From assembly GCA_003339415.1 (NCBI GenBank), contig PDHQ01000013.1, positions 324,611 to 388,610 on the forward strand: DNA of 64,000 nt. The letters run 5' to 3'. The first letter of the stretch is position 1; every line of letters begins with the position of its first letter. Below are positions 11,740-23,766 of the stretch, in pieces. The notes under the pieces were generated by a model, which had not been told where the DNA came from, did not search any database, and worked only from the letters and a program-made list of their open reading frames with translations. This stretch comes from Ophiocordyceps camponoti-saundersi (nom. inval.). Its lineage: Eukaryota; Ascomycota; Sordariomycetes; Hypocreales; Ophiocordycipitaceae. The translations under genes were made by a program, and so were the position numbers.

Positions 11740-11935
11740 ACACCGTCGCCTCCTCACCGCGCCAGCCGCCCCTGCCGTCTCTTCTTCCCTTGCTCCTCTC
11801 TTATCCTTCCCCTTCTTCTTCTAATTCCTCTTTCACCTTCTTCGTCTTATCCTTCCTTTCTCTTTCTCTCTCTCTTTCTCCTTCCTTCTTCATCTCCTCA
11901 TCACCGCTCGCCGGCGCCGCACCGCCTCCTTCCCC
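11740..11935 (+). promoter_or_regulatory. CT-rich promoter/leader of the cyclin gene
   Basis: Almost continuous C/T on the + strand (TCTTCTTCC, CTTTCTCTCTC and similar) immediately before the chosen ATG at 11936. Such pyrimidine tracts are common in promoters and 5' leaders of filamentous fungi. No TATA box was assigned. The tract continues into the start of the called frame as Ser codons (about 12010-12060), which leaves the start codon open. Confidence 0.45.
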
Positions 11936-14196
11936 ATGTCAGTAGAACAAGCCCCGCCGCCGGCCTGTGTCTTGTCGACTCCTTATTTCTCGGCCGCCTC
12001 CCGCCTCCGTCTTCACTCCTCTTCCTCCTCCTCCTCCTCCTCTTCTCAATCTTCTTCCTATCCTAATTGCCTTCACTACTCGAATCGTCGATCGTCGCTC
12101 TCCACGTCCGCATACCGTCGCTTCTGCTCCAAACGTCTCAATCAGCTGCCCACGCCCCCAAGGCTGGGCGACGAAGCCGTCCCTTCCGACTGCGGGCTCA
12201 AGACGCCGCCGCCCTCGGACGACATGAGCACCGTCTACCACCCCGCAATGCCTGCCTACGATGGCCGTGCCATCCATGGCTACTCCTCCTCCGCCATGGC
12301 TCACCCCTCGAGATCAAGGCCCGTCGTCGGCACCTCCCAAAACTACCGCTGTCCGCCTCAGCAGATGCATCCCACTGCCTCTTTTGCTGCCAAGAATCAG
12401 CTCTCTGACCTCTCCGCTCGCCGCTCGAACCACGTGCCGACGCCTCCGACCGGGGCAGCCAAGCAAGACGCCGATGCCTCGAGGACGAGCTCCGAAACCC
12501 TCATCTACCACAGCCTCCAAATACCACGCTGCATCAGCCCCGACGGCGGGAACCTCTCCGACTTCGCTGCCCAGGTGAGATTAGACGAGGCGAACAAGCA
12601 TTGCCCCCCTCCTTTCCCCCTTTCCGCCACGACTGACTTCTTGTCATCGTCACCTTAGATGACGTGCCTGTTTTGGTTTGAATCTGCCGAAAACCTCAAG
12701 CGAGCCGAGACGATCCGTTCGAGACCACCAAACGCCCCGATTGCCCGGCTTCCGACGCTGGCCAAGCCCTGCGACCAGTTCCGCAAATGGGTGTACAACG
12801 TCCTCTCCACGACGCAGGTGACGCAAAATGTCATCATCCTAGCCCTCCTCTTCATCTACCGCCTCAAGATGTCGACGCCTCAGATCAAGGGCCGCGCCGG
12901 CAGCGAGTATCGCCTCCTCACCGTGGCGCTGATGCTGGGCAACAAGTGTAGGCCTGATACCCCCCTTCGTCACGACTGCGAGTTGACCCGTTACGCGCCT
13001 TCGCAGTCTTGGACGATAACACCTACACCAACAAGACCTGGGCCGAGGTCTCGTGCTTCGCCGTCCAGGAAATCCACGTCATGGAGGTTGAGTTCCTGAG
13101 CAACATGCGTTACAACTTGCTGGCCTCCAAGAACGAGTGGGAGGAGTGGTTGGTCAAGCTGGCCTGCTTCCACGAGTATTACGACCGTTCCCTGAAGCTG
13201 CCCGCCTCGCCTATGCGTCACCCGTCTCCCGCGAGTATCGCCTTTGGCTCGCCCGGCCCCTCCCCGACGGCCACTTCACTCCCCGCCGCCCCTCCAGACA
13301 TGGGCCAATACTCCAACCCGACCGCCGCCGCCGCCGCCGCCTTCTCCCCCTCGCCTACCCACCCCAAGGGCTATCAGGCGGGCGCCACGTCGCCCCTGTC
13401 GACTTCGAAACCGTCGATGAATCTCGCCGTCCGCAAGCGGAGTCCGGAGGAGGACTTGGCCGACCACCCGCCCAAGCGGCAGGTTCCGTCACGGCCCGCT
13501 CAGGGGGTCGCTATGCAGGGTCACAGGGCCGGTTGTCCCACCGACGCGGCCCGGTTGCCCGTACCGCAGCTGAGCATCGTCACTAACCAGGGGCGGAACG
13601 CGTTTACGGCTGCGAATGGATATCACTCGCAGATGTCCGCAGGCGGCCAGCAGGTCGTCTCCCTGCCACCCCTGCAGCCCGGTATCCGCGCCATGTCGGG
13701 CATCTACCCGACGGCCGCCCCGACGGCCATGGCTCAGCAGCCGGGGCCCCAGGCCCCTGCGGCCGCACCCGTCCCGACGACGCCCTACTGCATGGCACCG
13801 ATGGTCGGTCACGCGGCCATGAACTACGGTACCCCGACCAAGCATCACAGCCCGGGCGGCCTAGGTCCGTTCGGGTCATCGCCTTTGATGGATCACCTCG
13901 GTGCCGGTTCCGGCGGTGTCCACACCCCCTTGTCAACGAGCTCGCCCAGCGTCTATCTGCAGCAGCGGAACAGCCCGTACAAGCCTGTCCGGCACGTGAA
14001 CACGCTTCTGTACCCCCCTCCCTCGGCATCTCTCGACCAGTACCACCTCTCGGTACCGGTGCAGCCCAACCAGATGCATTATCAGCCTCTGGGGCGACGG
14101 CACGACGTGCGGACCGGCGTAGTGCCCGAGTTCGTCGTCTTCAACCGTGGCCAGCAGCAGCACATGTCCGGACAACACGGACACTACCCCTCCTAG
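11936..14196 (+). CDS. CLG1: Pho85-type cyclin, Clg1 family (3 exons)
   Basis: Cyclin subunit likely to pair with the Pho85/PhoA CDK in nutrient and growth signalling. Exons are 11936-12574, 12659-12947 and 13007-14196; introns of 84 bp (GTGAGA...TTAG) and 60 bp (GTAGGC...GCAG) keep the frame and rebuild the motif NKFLDDNTYTNKTW across the second junction. The cyclin box runs from TCLFWFES through FRKWVYNVLSTTQ, AEVSCFAVQEIHVMEVEFL and the WEEWL segment, about residues 214-360. The N-terminal 210 residues are disordered with repeated TPP motifs (possible CDK sites). The C-terminal 330 residues are Pro/Ala/Gln-rich. The start is uncertain: the first 50 codons may be translated CT-rich leader, and the ATG at 12225 is an alternative. 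The large upstream intergenic region suggests complex control. Confidence 0.85.
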
Positions 14197-16873
14197 GAGT
14201 CGCGGCTTTGGCGAAGTCGCATATCGACTTTTCACCTGCCCTGGGGTCCCTGCGAACTCCGGATTCCTGGCTGCCGTGAGGCACTGTTCTCCCATTCACC
14301 TCTCTTTTCTTTCCCCCCTCATCTTCTCTTCTCTTCTGGAACGACGGATTCCGTCATTTTTTTCTGTGTTTAGTAGCATTCATATCTGGCCCCTTTTCAC
14401 TCATCATCTTTCTTTTCATCATCACATGCGTCTCCCGGCGATGTTTTAGACAATTGCATGGCACGGCATGGCACGGTCACTGGCGTTGGGTAATGAGGCA
14501 GCTGGGTTACAAGCCCCAGCTTGCCATATGTATTTCGAGGGTGTGGAGTCTTTGCTATATCCTCCTTCTCTTTCCATTCACCCCCTTTTCCCCCCTCTTG
14601 GCTGAGAAAAGTCGTCACAACGATGGCGTTGAACAACGAACAACGTACGAGGGCCTGCCATGGTGTGAGGTCTGGGGATAAAGGGAAGACAGATATCACG
14701 AAAGGTCGTTGCTAGTTTGGCCTTGGCATTGGTAGGTGGCAATAGGGGTTAGCATGACGTGGAGTATATACGAGAAATCGATGGGATAGGACAAGGAGAT
14801 AGATGCATCATTCGTCAGCGACGACGAGCGGCAAGGTAAGCCGAGTTATAAGACAAAAGCTCTACGGAGTACCGAGAAACGAGTTGGTCATGTGTATAGT
14901 GTATGTATGTATGTATGTAGGTTTGACTGTGACTGTGCCCAGTGCTTGGCGAGGCTATGGGTAGGCGGGTGGGTGAGAGGCCAGTCGGCTCATGTCCGAC
15001 AAGGTAGGTCGGTAGAGAGGTATGGATGGGTGTACGGACGTAGTAGGTAAGTTGGTAGGATGCCGAGAAAGCTGATGAAGGAGACGATCGGCAGCATTTT
15101 CGCTTCCCTTGCTTTGACTGCCTCACATGTGTGTGCGTGGTGTAGTGTGTGTATGTATGTGAACCTGTCTATAAAAATACATGACACAACACCACCCGTA
15201 GGAGGTTGGTCGATAAAAGGGGGGGAACGGGGGGGTGCAAAGAACGAGAAAAGGGGGAGGTTTATACATACATAATACTCCGTACATACATATGGGACTC
15301 CTACATAATACGTCCTCCTGCTAGTACGTAGGTATGAATGCAAACATGCATACTACATACATACATACCTATCTGGCTGTTAGATGATTACAACCTCGAC
15401 CTCTGGGGAGAAGAGAAGAAAGGGCTTGGATATACGGATACAGATGACATATAAGTTATGTGTATCTATGTACGTGGCTGACAGACAAGTATTCAAAACA
15501 GAGGGAGAAAGAGAGAGAGAAATAAGAAGAGCGGCGAGCAGACGAATCTTGATTTATAACGATAGAGGCAAGAAGGGTGCTGCACAGCGGGAACGGATAG
15601 GCGCTGATGATAATAAGGGGGGTTGAAGGGGTTGTTAACGAAGGGAAGATGGATAGTAGGTGGATAGGAAGATTATAGTGTCACTGAAGTAGTATGTATG
15701 TACGGATAGTAGCAGTGGTTTATGTAAGGTGGTAAAGTAAGGAAATATGTACGGATATAGATGATGCAGAGCCATTTGACCTGCATGTATATTCCTATCT
15801 GAGCGCGGGTGTCTTCCTCGTGTGAACTCGATAGTGCGTGATACGAGGTGTGTCTAAGGCGTGCCAAGGCAAGGAAGCCATCGGTGCGCCGGACCGCGGA
15901 GTACAATTGGCATACTACGGAGGTGGAAAAGATACCTCGTCGGTACCGGCTGCTCGGCGCAAGGCCGGCGGGGGAGGTATGTACATTCCAAGGTATCTGC
16001 GTACTAACTTGACGAGCGAACAAGAGTCGCTGCGGCAACGGAGAGAGTGCCTTGCTATCTTGCTTTTGCTTGTTCACTATGTCCTCTCTTATGTATCTGT
16101 TTGTCTGTCTCTCAAAGTCCATAACTGCCGTATGTATGTATGCAGCAGTTCTGGTACCCAAATCACCACTTCATCTTCGCAGACAATTCTGTATCGATCC
16201 CGAGTTGGTCTTTATTTTCTCTTGCTGTTTTTAGTGTGTGTCTGTGTGTGTGTGTGTGTCTGTCTGTCTTTTCCTCCTCTTATTTTGATTAGGTACGTCC
16301 GCTCACCCGCCCTGATCTGTCCGCCCGGCCGCCCCCCCTCCTCTCCTCCCCGCCCTTGGGCAACCTACCCGCCTGCCTTTAGTAGCGGGCGAAGGGCAGG
16401 GCGAAGGCAGACCTTCCTGTTGATTGCACACACTCGTTTTTCCCATCTCTTTGGCCCTCCCGTCCGATCGTTACTCGTTGTTTCTTGCGCTCTTCTAAAA
16501 TTCAAGGTTCCAAAGAGAAGAAGGGCAAAGGGAAGGCTGAAAGACGACGAAATCGCTATCGACTATCACGGTGCGAAGGGACCTTTTTCCCCTCTCTCTT
16601 CTTTGCTCGCCCACGATTGACGACGGTGACGGCGATTGTGTCGACTTTGGACAAAGGGGGAAACGGACACATACATACATACATACACACGCATAGAAAA
16701 GGGACCAGAGGTGGGCAGGCTTCAAGAGCCTTCTTCTCCAACTGCCTAGGACAAAAGGACTGGAGGGGGTTGGCTTGGTGAGGAGGAGAGTTGGTGAGGA
16801 CTCGAAGCCGACAATCGAAGAGACGAGACGAGACCGACACCGATTACGACGACGACAGAGGACCTTGATCATC
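14197..16873. other. 2.7 kb intergenic region, simple repeats
   Basis: No supported gene. It contains TATG arrays (about 14896-14921 and 15138-15150), CATA arrays (15353-15370 and 16668-16687), (TG)n near 16235-16259, and three copies of TACGGATA at 15433, 15701 and 15750. The final 300 bases upstream of CHS7 are mixed CT-rich and GA-rich and should hold its promoter. Confidence 0.65.
15433..15757 (+). repeat. Three same-strand TACGGATA copies
   Basis: Copies at 15433-15440, 15701-15708 and 15750-15757, all in the same orientation, two preceded by TATGTATG or ATATG sequence. They lie in the gene-free stretch between the cyclin gene and CHS7. Confidence 0.75.
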
Positions 16874-18014
16874 ATGTCCGGCTTCGGCGACTTCAAGTCC
16901 ATCTGCGAGATGGCGCCGCTCCCTCTCTGCGCCAATGTCGGTCCCGTCCTCTCGGCCTCGGGCCGCGTCGGCATCGAGCCTGATTGCTACGCCCGTAACA
17001 TCGAGCTGGCAAACACAATCATCTTCGAGGGCGCCGCCTCGGCCATGCACATCGCCGCCCTCGTCATGACCGTCGTCATGATCCTCCACGTCCGATCCAA
17101 GTTCACCGCCGTCGGCCGCAAGGAGATCCTCACCTTCTTCTACATGTACATGCTGACGACGTTCGCCTCGCTCATCGTCGACGCCGGCGTCGTGCCCCCC
17201 GGCAGCGGACCCTACCCTTACTTCGTCAGCCTTCAAAACGGCTTCAGCAGCGCCATGGTCACCTGTCTGCTCATCAACGGCTTCGTCGGCTTCCAGCTGT
17301 ACGAGGACGGCACGCCGCTGTCGGTGTGGATGTTGCGCCTCTGCTCGCTCGCCGCCCTGGCCCTCAGCTTCCTCGTCTCGCTCGCGACATTCAAGGGCTG
17401 GGCCGGCCTGGGACCTACCAACACCGTCGGCCTCTTCGTCGTCCTTTACCTGCTCAACGCAATCCAGCTCTTCATCTACGTCGGCATGCAGATCCTGCTG
17501 GTGACGCGTACCCTGCACGACCGCTGGCCTCTGGGCGACATATCCTTTGGCCTGTTCTTCTTCATCACCGGCCAGGTCATTCTCTATGCCTTTAGCTCCA
17601 ACATTTGCACCGCCGTCGGTCACTACCTCGATGGCCTGTTCTTTGCCACCATGTGCAACCTGCTGGGCGTCATGATGGTGTACAAGGTAAGCAAACTTTT
17701 TTTTTTCTTTCTTTCTTAATCGCGCAGACGGAGAAAGACAAGGACAGAGAGAGAGAGAGAGAGAGAGAGACGAGAGAAAAAAAAAAGAAGAAAACGCAGG
17801 CTGACGTTATATCTCGCAGTACTGGGACTCGATCACGCGAGAGGACCTCGAGTTCTCCGTCGGCACCCGGATGAACAATTGGGAGGTCAAGGAGCTGCTT
17901 CCGGAAGACGAACGACGAGCCACCATGTATGCCGACGACGGATACACACCGCAAAGCCCTTACGATATGCCTTTTTCACCGACAACGGCGCAACGTTACT
18001 CTGTCAAAGGCTGA
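16874..18014 (+). CDS. CHS7: Chitin synthase export chaperone Chs7
   Basis: ER membrane chaperone needed for folding and export of a chitin synthase (Chs3 in yeast) to the plasma membrane, hence for wall chitin. Exon 1 is 16874-17686 and exon 2 is 17820-18014, with an intron of 133 bp (GTAAGC...CGCAG) that contains long GA and A/G tracts; the protein is 335 residues. The N-terminal GFGDFKSICEMAPLPLCANV is the family signature. About seven hydrophobic segments follow, including those around IIFEGAASAMHIAALVM, FFYMYMLTTFASLIVDA and GLFFFITGQVILYAF. The tail after the intron (YWDSITREDLEFSV, NNWEVKELLPEDERR) is the usual cytosolic end. The ATG at 16874 begins the signature directly. The length matches the family. 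It lies in a large intergenic setting without close neighbours. Confidence 0.95.
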
Positions 18015-21000
18015 GAGGGATGAAGCGCGGATGAGTCAAGCTTTGATTTTAACTATCGTTTGGTGGAGAAGGATGCCGTGGCCTAGTGGGCCGGTCGCAT
18101 TATTCGCGGGCTCCCGGCGAGTGTTTGGGAGAACCTCTTTTGGGGGGGTGAGTGGAGGTCGGAGATGTCATTCCCGTCCCCCCGTCGGCGGCGAACTACA
18201 TGTATAGAATTTGAAAGCGAGTCGATGCGTTTCGCATTGCGTCTTTTCTTCTTTTTCTTCTTCTCTATTTTTCTCTATTCTTACTATTTTGTTCCCCCTC
18301 TGTCTTCTTCTTCTTCTTCTTCTGTTTCTTCACCTTCTTGTTCCTCTTTCTAGTTCTTGTAGTCGGAAAAAAAGGGAGGGAAAAAAGGATAAAGAGGGTT
18401 TATTCCCCCCCCTCCTCTCGCCAGATCAATACGAGACGACAAAGATGCCTTTCAAGTCCCTTGTTAACAAAAATAAAGCTTCACAGGCTTTTACCGTGCT
18501 CATCTGGATTCCATGCACAAGGGGGTTATTTTGAGAGATTCAGCTTCGGACGTATGTATGTATGTTTGTTAATAATGCACTCAGCGCTAGGGTCGATGAG
18601 ATTTGATTGCTGATGGAGACGATCGAGCCATTAGTCGGGGAAGAGACAGACACAACTAGTGAGTTACGAGGCAATGGAGACGAGAAGAACATAAGTCCCT
18701 AGTGCCTAAAAAAAAAGCGACCATTAGGCCCATCCCATGTGGCACAATGATGCGACTAGCCATCCGGAACTAGACACGATGCATGAGTGCTGCTGGGTGA
18801 CGATGATACGGGCTTTTTTCTCGCATAGGTAGGTGAGAAGGTTTAGTCGTTGATGAGACTGAGGGCTATGCTTTCCATTATGTGAGGAGGATGGAGACAC
18901 GTCAGGATGATGGAGAATGAAGGTAGGGGGGGGAAGATATGGGGGGAGAGTGCATTAGAAGCTAGTATGTACGGATATAGTATATACATATATAGATACG
19001 TGGCGACACCAAGACTGGCTATCCATGAGAAACGAGGTTGTGGATAGGGTTGAGGCTGATGGTGAATAGGTAGTCAGAAATTGGGGCATCGAATATCCCC
19101 TCCCCCCCCCTGGTGCTAGGTAGGTAGAGGTAGGTTGTGGTAGGGAAGGCCTGGTAAGGTAGGCATGTATGATTATGAATAGGCTCTCAAGGTAAGCTTT
19201 GCTTGCAAGGATGGATGGGGGTTTGCATAGGATTCTGGATAGATGGCGTGCATGAGTAAGAATGCATAGTATTTTTGGGGAAGGGGAGGAGGAGGAGGAG
19301 GAGGAGCATGAATATATCCATGCTTTGCTCTGTTTCTCTCTCTCTCTGTCTGTCACTCTCTCTTTCCACTAGGTAAGTAAGTAAAATGCGGCTACGGAGA
19401 AAGGGGGTGGGTGGGACAAGGCCGTAGAAAAAAGGGGAGAGAGAGGGGGGGGGCGTGTAAAAGCTGAAACATGGGTCCTAGGCAAAGTCGTGCGCAAGAT
19501 AGGAAAAAAAGAACAAAGTAAAAAAAAAGAAGAACAAGGGTAAAGGTTGAGGTTAAATGACGCTTTAATTCTGGGTTTGTTTTAACATGACGATTGACCG
19601 ATTATCTCTTTTTGGGTGCTCAGCGTTGAGGAGAAGAGAAGTCGAGGATTCATATACGACTTGAGTCACACGGGGGAAAGAGAGTTGAGCGTTGGACGTT
19701 GTCATCCTAGTAGTTAGTTGGTAGGTACGGATAACTTGGCTGTCTGCTAAGGTTGGTTGATACGGGTAGGTAATGAAGACTACCTACTAGAAAAGGGGAG
19801 ATGGGAACGGGGTGGAACCGTGATGGGAGGGGGGGGGGAATGTGAGCCGGCGGATTATGATGAATGCGGTGATTTTTTTTTTAAATATGTTTTTTAGATC
19901 TCTTGTTCGATCGAAGAGGGAAGAGAGAGAGAGAGACGGGGAGAGAGAGATAAAGAGTGTGTGTGAGAGAGAGTTTGAAGCAGGGAACAAGGTCGAAAGG
20001 AAGAAGAGAATTAAGATGGGAAAAGCTAGAGTACGAAGGTGGGGGGGGCTGGGAATTTTGGCGTTATTTCAGCTTGAGAATGATGTTTGTATGTATGTGA
20101 ATGCAATGAACGGAGAATGTAAGTGAGATGTGTGTACGGATATGTATGTGTGTATATATATATATATGTACGAGGAATTGGGCCACTTAGACTTCATCTT
20201 GGCCAAACTATAGATAGAATCGTTCATTGATAGGTAGGTAGTATATCTAGGTTAGGAAGGAAGAAGTAACCAAGAAAGAGGGTTGTGATGAATACCGGTA
20301 GGTAGCGAGTTATACGAGCATAGAATACAAACGATCTATGTAGGGATTTTACCTCTGGCAGGGAAGGGGGGGGGACGTTTGCCAGACACGTTCTGCTTCC
20401 ACCCCCGCCCTCCTTTTTTCTCCCTTTTTGTCATGGACCGTTTGACGAAGAGGGAGGGGATAAGAAGAGGAGGGGTTCATTGCATGATTTGACGACGGTT
20501 TAAGAATAAAGGGACGGAATTGGACAGGGAACCCAAGAGAAGGGGAGAGCAGGAAAGGCGATGAAGAAGGACGACGAACCACGTGAGAAGAAAAATAGTC
20601 GTGTTCTTTTTTTCTTAATTCTGGATCTCGCAAGCGCTATAGTCGTATACGTACGCCCCTCCCTTTCCCCTCCTTTAGCCTTGCCTAGCCGAACGGGCTG
20701 GGCTTGTCTTTGCCTGAGCCTGGCACGCGAGATGGCGACTAATCTTCTTCGTTGTCGTCGTTTTGAAAAAGTCTACCTTTGTCGTGCAGGGGGGTAGTGG
20801 AGAAGGGAAAGGGAAAAGGATGGGAGGGGGGGTGTGTGAGAAGAAGGGGGGATGGGAAAGGAGAGGAAGAAAGGAAGAAAAGAATGAATATGGTAAGACG
20901 AGGCTAAAAGGGGAGGGGGGAAGGAGAAGGAGAAGGGTAGGAAAAGGGGTGGAGAGGGGGGGGGGGTAGAGGAGTAAGGGGAGTAGACCAGATGATTCCA

Positions 21001-21790
21001 AACTAATAAAAAGGAGGGAAGAGCGAGCGAGAGAGAGAGAGTGTGTGAAAGTGAGAGTGAGAGAGGGACGAAAAGAGAGAGAGAGAGAGAGAGGGATATG
21101 GCTGGTCCCTGGGATGGTGCTGGACTGGTGGTGGTAGCAGTGGTGGTGGCACAATTCAGACGAGCGATGAGTGGCATGGCTTTGACGGCGCATTGCATCT
21201 GGCTTCGTCTCATGGGCAGGCTGGCGTTTCGTTTGAGAGGTAGTGTACGGAGTATGTACGACCTTCTCTGACTCCTCTCCCCCTAGGCGCCGTGGCATAG
21301 TATCCGTACAATGACCCAACTAACAAGCCTATCCGACTTTTTAATTAACGAATGATATTCTCGACGAACAAGTTCTTGTATACCTATGTTTGTATTGTCT
21401 ACCTATGTAGGCATGTATGCATGTTTGTAGCCTATCCCGGACTCCACGTTACATGCGCCAGAGGAGCCGTGACACATAATTTCCACGGTACGGGCAGCCT
21501 ATCTCAATTAGAGTGCCTTTGCAGGAGGGGGGGGGAAAGAGAGAGAGAGAAGGGGGTTGCCATTGGGGAGGCAAAAAGGCATAAAAGACGGAGAGAAAGA
21601 AGAAAAAAAGGATAAAAGCTGGATAAAGATAAGCCAGGGAAGAGAGAGAGAGAGAGAGAGAGGCAAAGAAATTGGAAACAGAAGAAAGGGGGGGGGGGGG
21701 GGGGGAAAAACACAGAGGGGGAAAAAGAGAGGGAGTAAGCCTATCAGGCGTGTGGCGAGATGCAGTGGAGAAAGACCGACCACATACCCC

Positions 21791-21800
21791 NNNNNNNNNN
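21791..21800. other. Assembly gap (10 N)
   Basis: A run of exactly ten Ns is flanked by G-homopolymers (18 G about 85 bases before, 24 G about 27 bases after). The true length is unknown. The gap most likely reflects failure to sequence through a poly-G region. Confidence 0.98.
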
Positions 21801-22779
21801 GAGGTGGTGGGAAGAGGGGGGGGGCAGGGGGGGGGGGGGGGGGGGGGGGGAGAATATCCATGGAGGGAAAAAGCAGTTGGTATAACCGTATAAGTGATGG
21901 TGCGAGTTGCCATGACTAAAGCTCGCGCATATTCCCTTCCTTCTTTTATGCATCTTACCGACCTACTACGGATACCCAGTTGAAGTACATACATGTCCGT
22001 CCGGATAGAGTACATAAGTATGTGCTTCTGTAGAATAGACGCGTATCCGTACATGGGATACACTTCTGCATACATCTATGCCTTGGTATTGATGAGAGCT
22101 GGTGGCGTCGTGGGAATCTCCCCCCCCCCCCCCTTTTTTTATTCCCCTCTTCACCCCTGGTGGAAGAGAAGCACATTCACGCTCTCTCACTCACATACCT
22201 ACACACCCCTTTCCCCCCCCCCCCCGCAAGAGGCCAGCATTATATGTATAGAGATAGGCAGGTAGATACCTATACAGCACACACGCCCCCCCTTCCCCTG
22301 CCCTTTTCCTTTGCCCTATCGTATTCAGCATAGATACAAGCTATGTACTTCTTATGCCTCTTTATCCTTGAGTGTGTGAAAAATATCCATAGAAGGGGTC
22401 GAAAAAAGAAAGGAAAGGAAAGGAAAGAGATGGAGAGAGAATCAATTAGACGACCGGGTTTGTGACGGCTTACCTATCTCTACACCTACCGACTAGCCCA
22501 CTAGCCAACTACTCTACCTGCCTAATTAGTGGATGAAGAGAAACAGAGAAACACTGGGTAGATAGACAAGAGAAGAAAAAAAACAAGAAGAGTCATTGTC
22601 ACCGTTGACTCGTCTTTTTATTCATGGCAGCACGCCACACTCCTTTCTACGGATACCTCTATACTACCTGCCTGCCTGCCTGGTATGTATGTACCTTGCC
22701 TGCCTACTAGTACTCATATTACCGATAGACTGCATTACTCTCTCGATACACGTTGATAGGTACTTTGCCTTCCTGCCGT

Positions 22780-23690
22780 TCTCCTTCCTTCTCCTCGTCC
22801 TCGTCCTCCTACCTCCCTATTCATGCTACCACACCCCCCCCCTCTCTCTCCTTCCCCCCCCCTCCCCTGCCCCCCCCTCTTCTCTCCCCTACCTCCATCC
22901 TTCCTCCCCTCGGTCTCAATCTAATATCTCCTCACCGCACCCCCGCAAAATCTCCTCGCTCTTTCCTCGTCTCTTTCGCAAGCGATTTTATTATTTTACT
23001 TGATCAAGGAAGGGGGTTCTTCTTATTCCCGCTTGTCCTTTCCCTTTTATATTTATCACCTTCCTCACCTACCTCTATTTATATTATACGGACTACTACC
23101 TGCCTATATCCGTACTTGACTATATCTCTATCTATCATCTCCTCTATCCTTGTTGGAGGGGGTTCTTTTTCTCTCTCTTCTGTTGATTCTTCTCTTCTAC
23201 GGACCATTTTCTTCTCTCTCATCGCCCTTCCTGCATTCGCATGCAGTTTCTTGTCGTTGAAAGACAGCTCTAGAGAGACAGGTCGAGAGACAGGACGAGA
23301 TAGGCATCGAGACAGTCTGGCTCATCTTCTTTTTCTTTTCTTTCTTCGGCCCCCTCCCCCCCCAAAAAAAGAACCGCACGCCCACGTGCTGGGGATCGAG
23401 CGTGTCTCTCCCTCTCTCGCTATCTCTCTGTGTGTGCCTGTCTTGCCTGTGGTTTTTCTTTTCTTTCTTACTGCATTTGCTTCCCTTTCCGCCCTTCTTG
23501 GCGTGCCTTATTTCTATTCCCTATCTCATCGAGAAATTACTACCAACATCCAACATCCCTGGCCTGCGGCTTTCCTCTCTCTCTCTCCTTCCCCCCCCTC
23601 CCCCCTTTTCCACCACATCTCTCTATATCTCGCCATCTCTCGCTCTCGCTCTCTCTTTCCCTAATGTGTCCTTCTTGGACTCGTTGACAA
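22780..23690 (+). promoter_or_regulatory. Very long CT-rich leader/promoter of the DUF3716-like gene
   Basis: About 900 bases in which the + strand is mostly C and T (for example TCTCTCTCCTTCC blocks near 22840, 23160 and 23575), ending 75 bases before the ATG at 23767. Pyrimidine tracts near transcription starts are usual in filamentous fungi, but this one is unusually long and may include a 5' UTR. No TATA element was assigned. Confidence 0.4.
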
Positions 23691-23766
23691 AACTCTAAAC
23701 AAACAAACAAGCACGATACACTCACGGAGAGAGAGAGAGAGAGAGAGACGGCACAAAACACCCATC

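Larger units (their letters stand above)
3144..11935. other. 8.8 kb gene-poor region with homopolymers and microsatellites
   Basis: No ORF here resembles a known protein, apart from one doubtful membrane-protein ORF listed separately. The region holds a C16 run at 3911-3926 followed by a G12 run at 3950-3961 (potential hairpin), GAC repeats near 3990-4015, a C17 run at 5597-5613, and many TATG/CATA arrays (for example around 5750, 6195, 7082-7104 and 7500-7520). It also holds (TG)n at about 9279-9302, pentamer repeats at 10178-10222, and CA/CT-rich repeats at 11571-11739. Eight copies of TACGGATA/TATCCGTA lie between 4485 and 8502, and one at 11695. The last 250 bases are CT-rich and probably the promoter/leader of the cyclin gene. 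Confidence 0.7.
18015..23766. other. 5.8 kb gene-free region with an assembly gap
   Basis: No supported gene. It contains (GA)n tracts (21075-21092 and about 21640-21662), an 18-G run at 21688-21705, ten Ns at 21791-21800, a 24-G run at 21827-21850, CCTG repeats near 22669-22683, TATATA repeats near 20155-20167, and eight copies of TACGGATA/TATCCGTA (18970, 19726, 20135, 21301, 21967, 22044, 22648, 23107). From about 22780 to 23690 the + strand is strongly C/T-rich. Confidence 0.7.

Noticed and set aside
15838..16620. A 260-codon plus-strand frame in the CHS7 upstream region
   Set aside because: Composition follows the CT/TG tracts, no domain is seen, and no splice partner exists; it lies in the CHS7 promoter region.
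16844..17623. A 259-codon minus-strand frame opposite CHS7
   Set aside because: Antisense shadow with Asp/Glu/His-rich composition; the plus strand encodes the intact Chs7 signature.
20675..21319. A 214-codon minus-strand frame
   Set aside because: It is translation of GA/CT and poly-G tracts (runs of Ser, Leu and Pro) with no protein-like order and no start in context.
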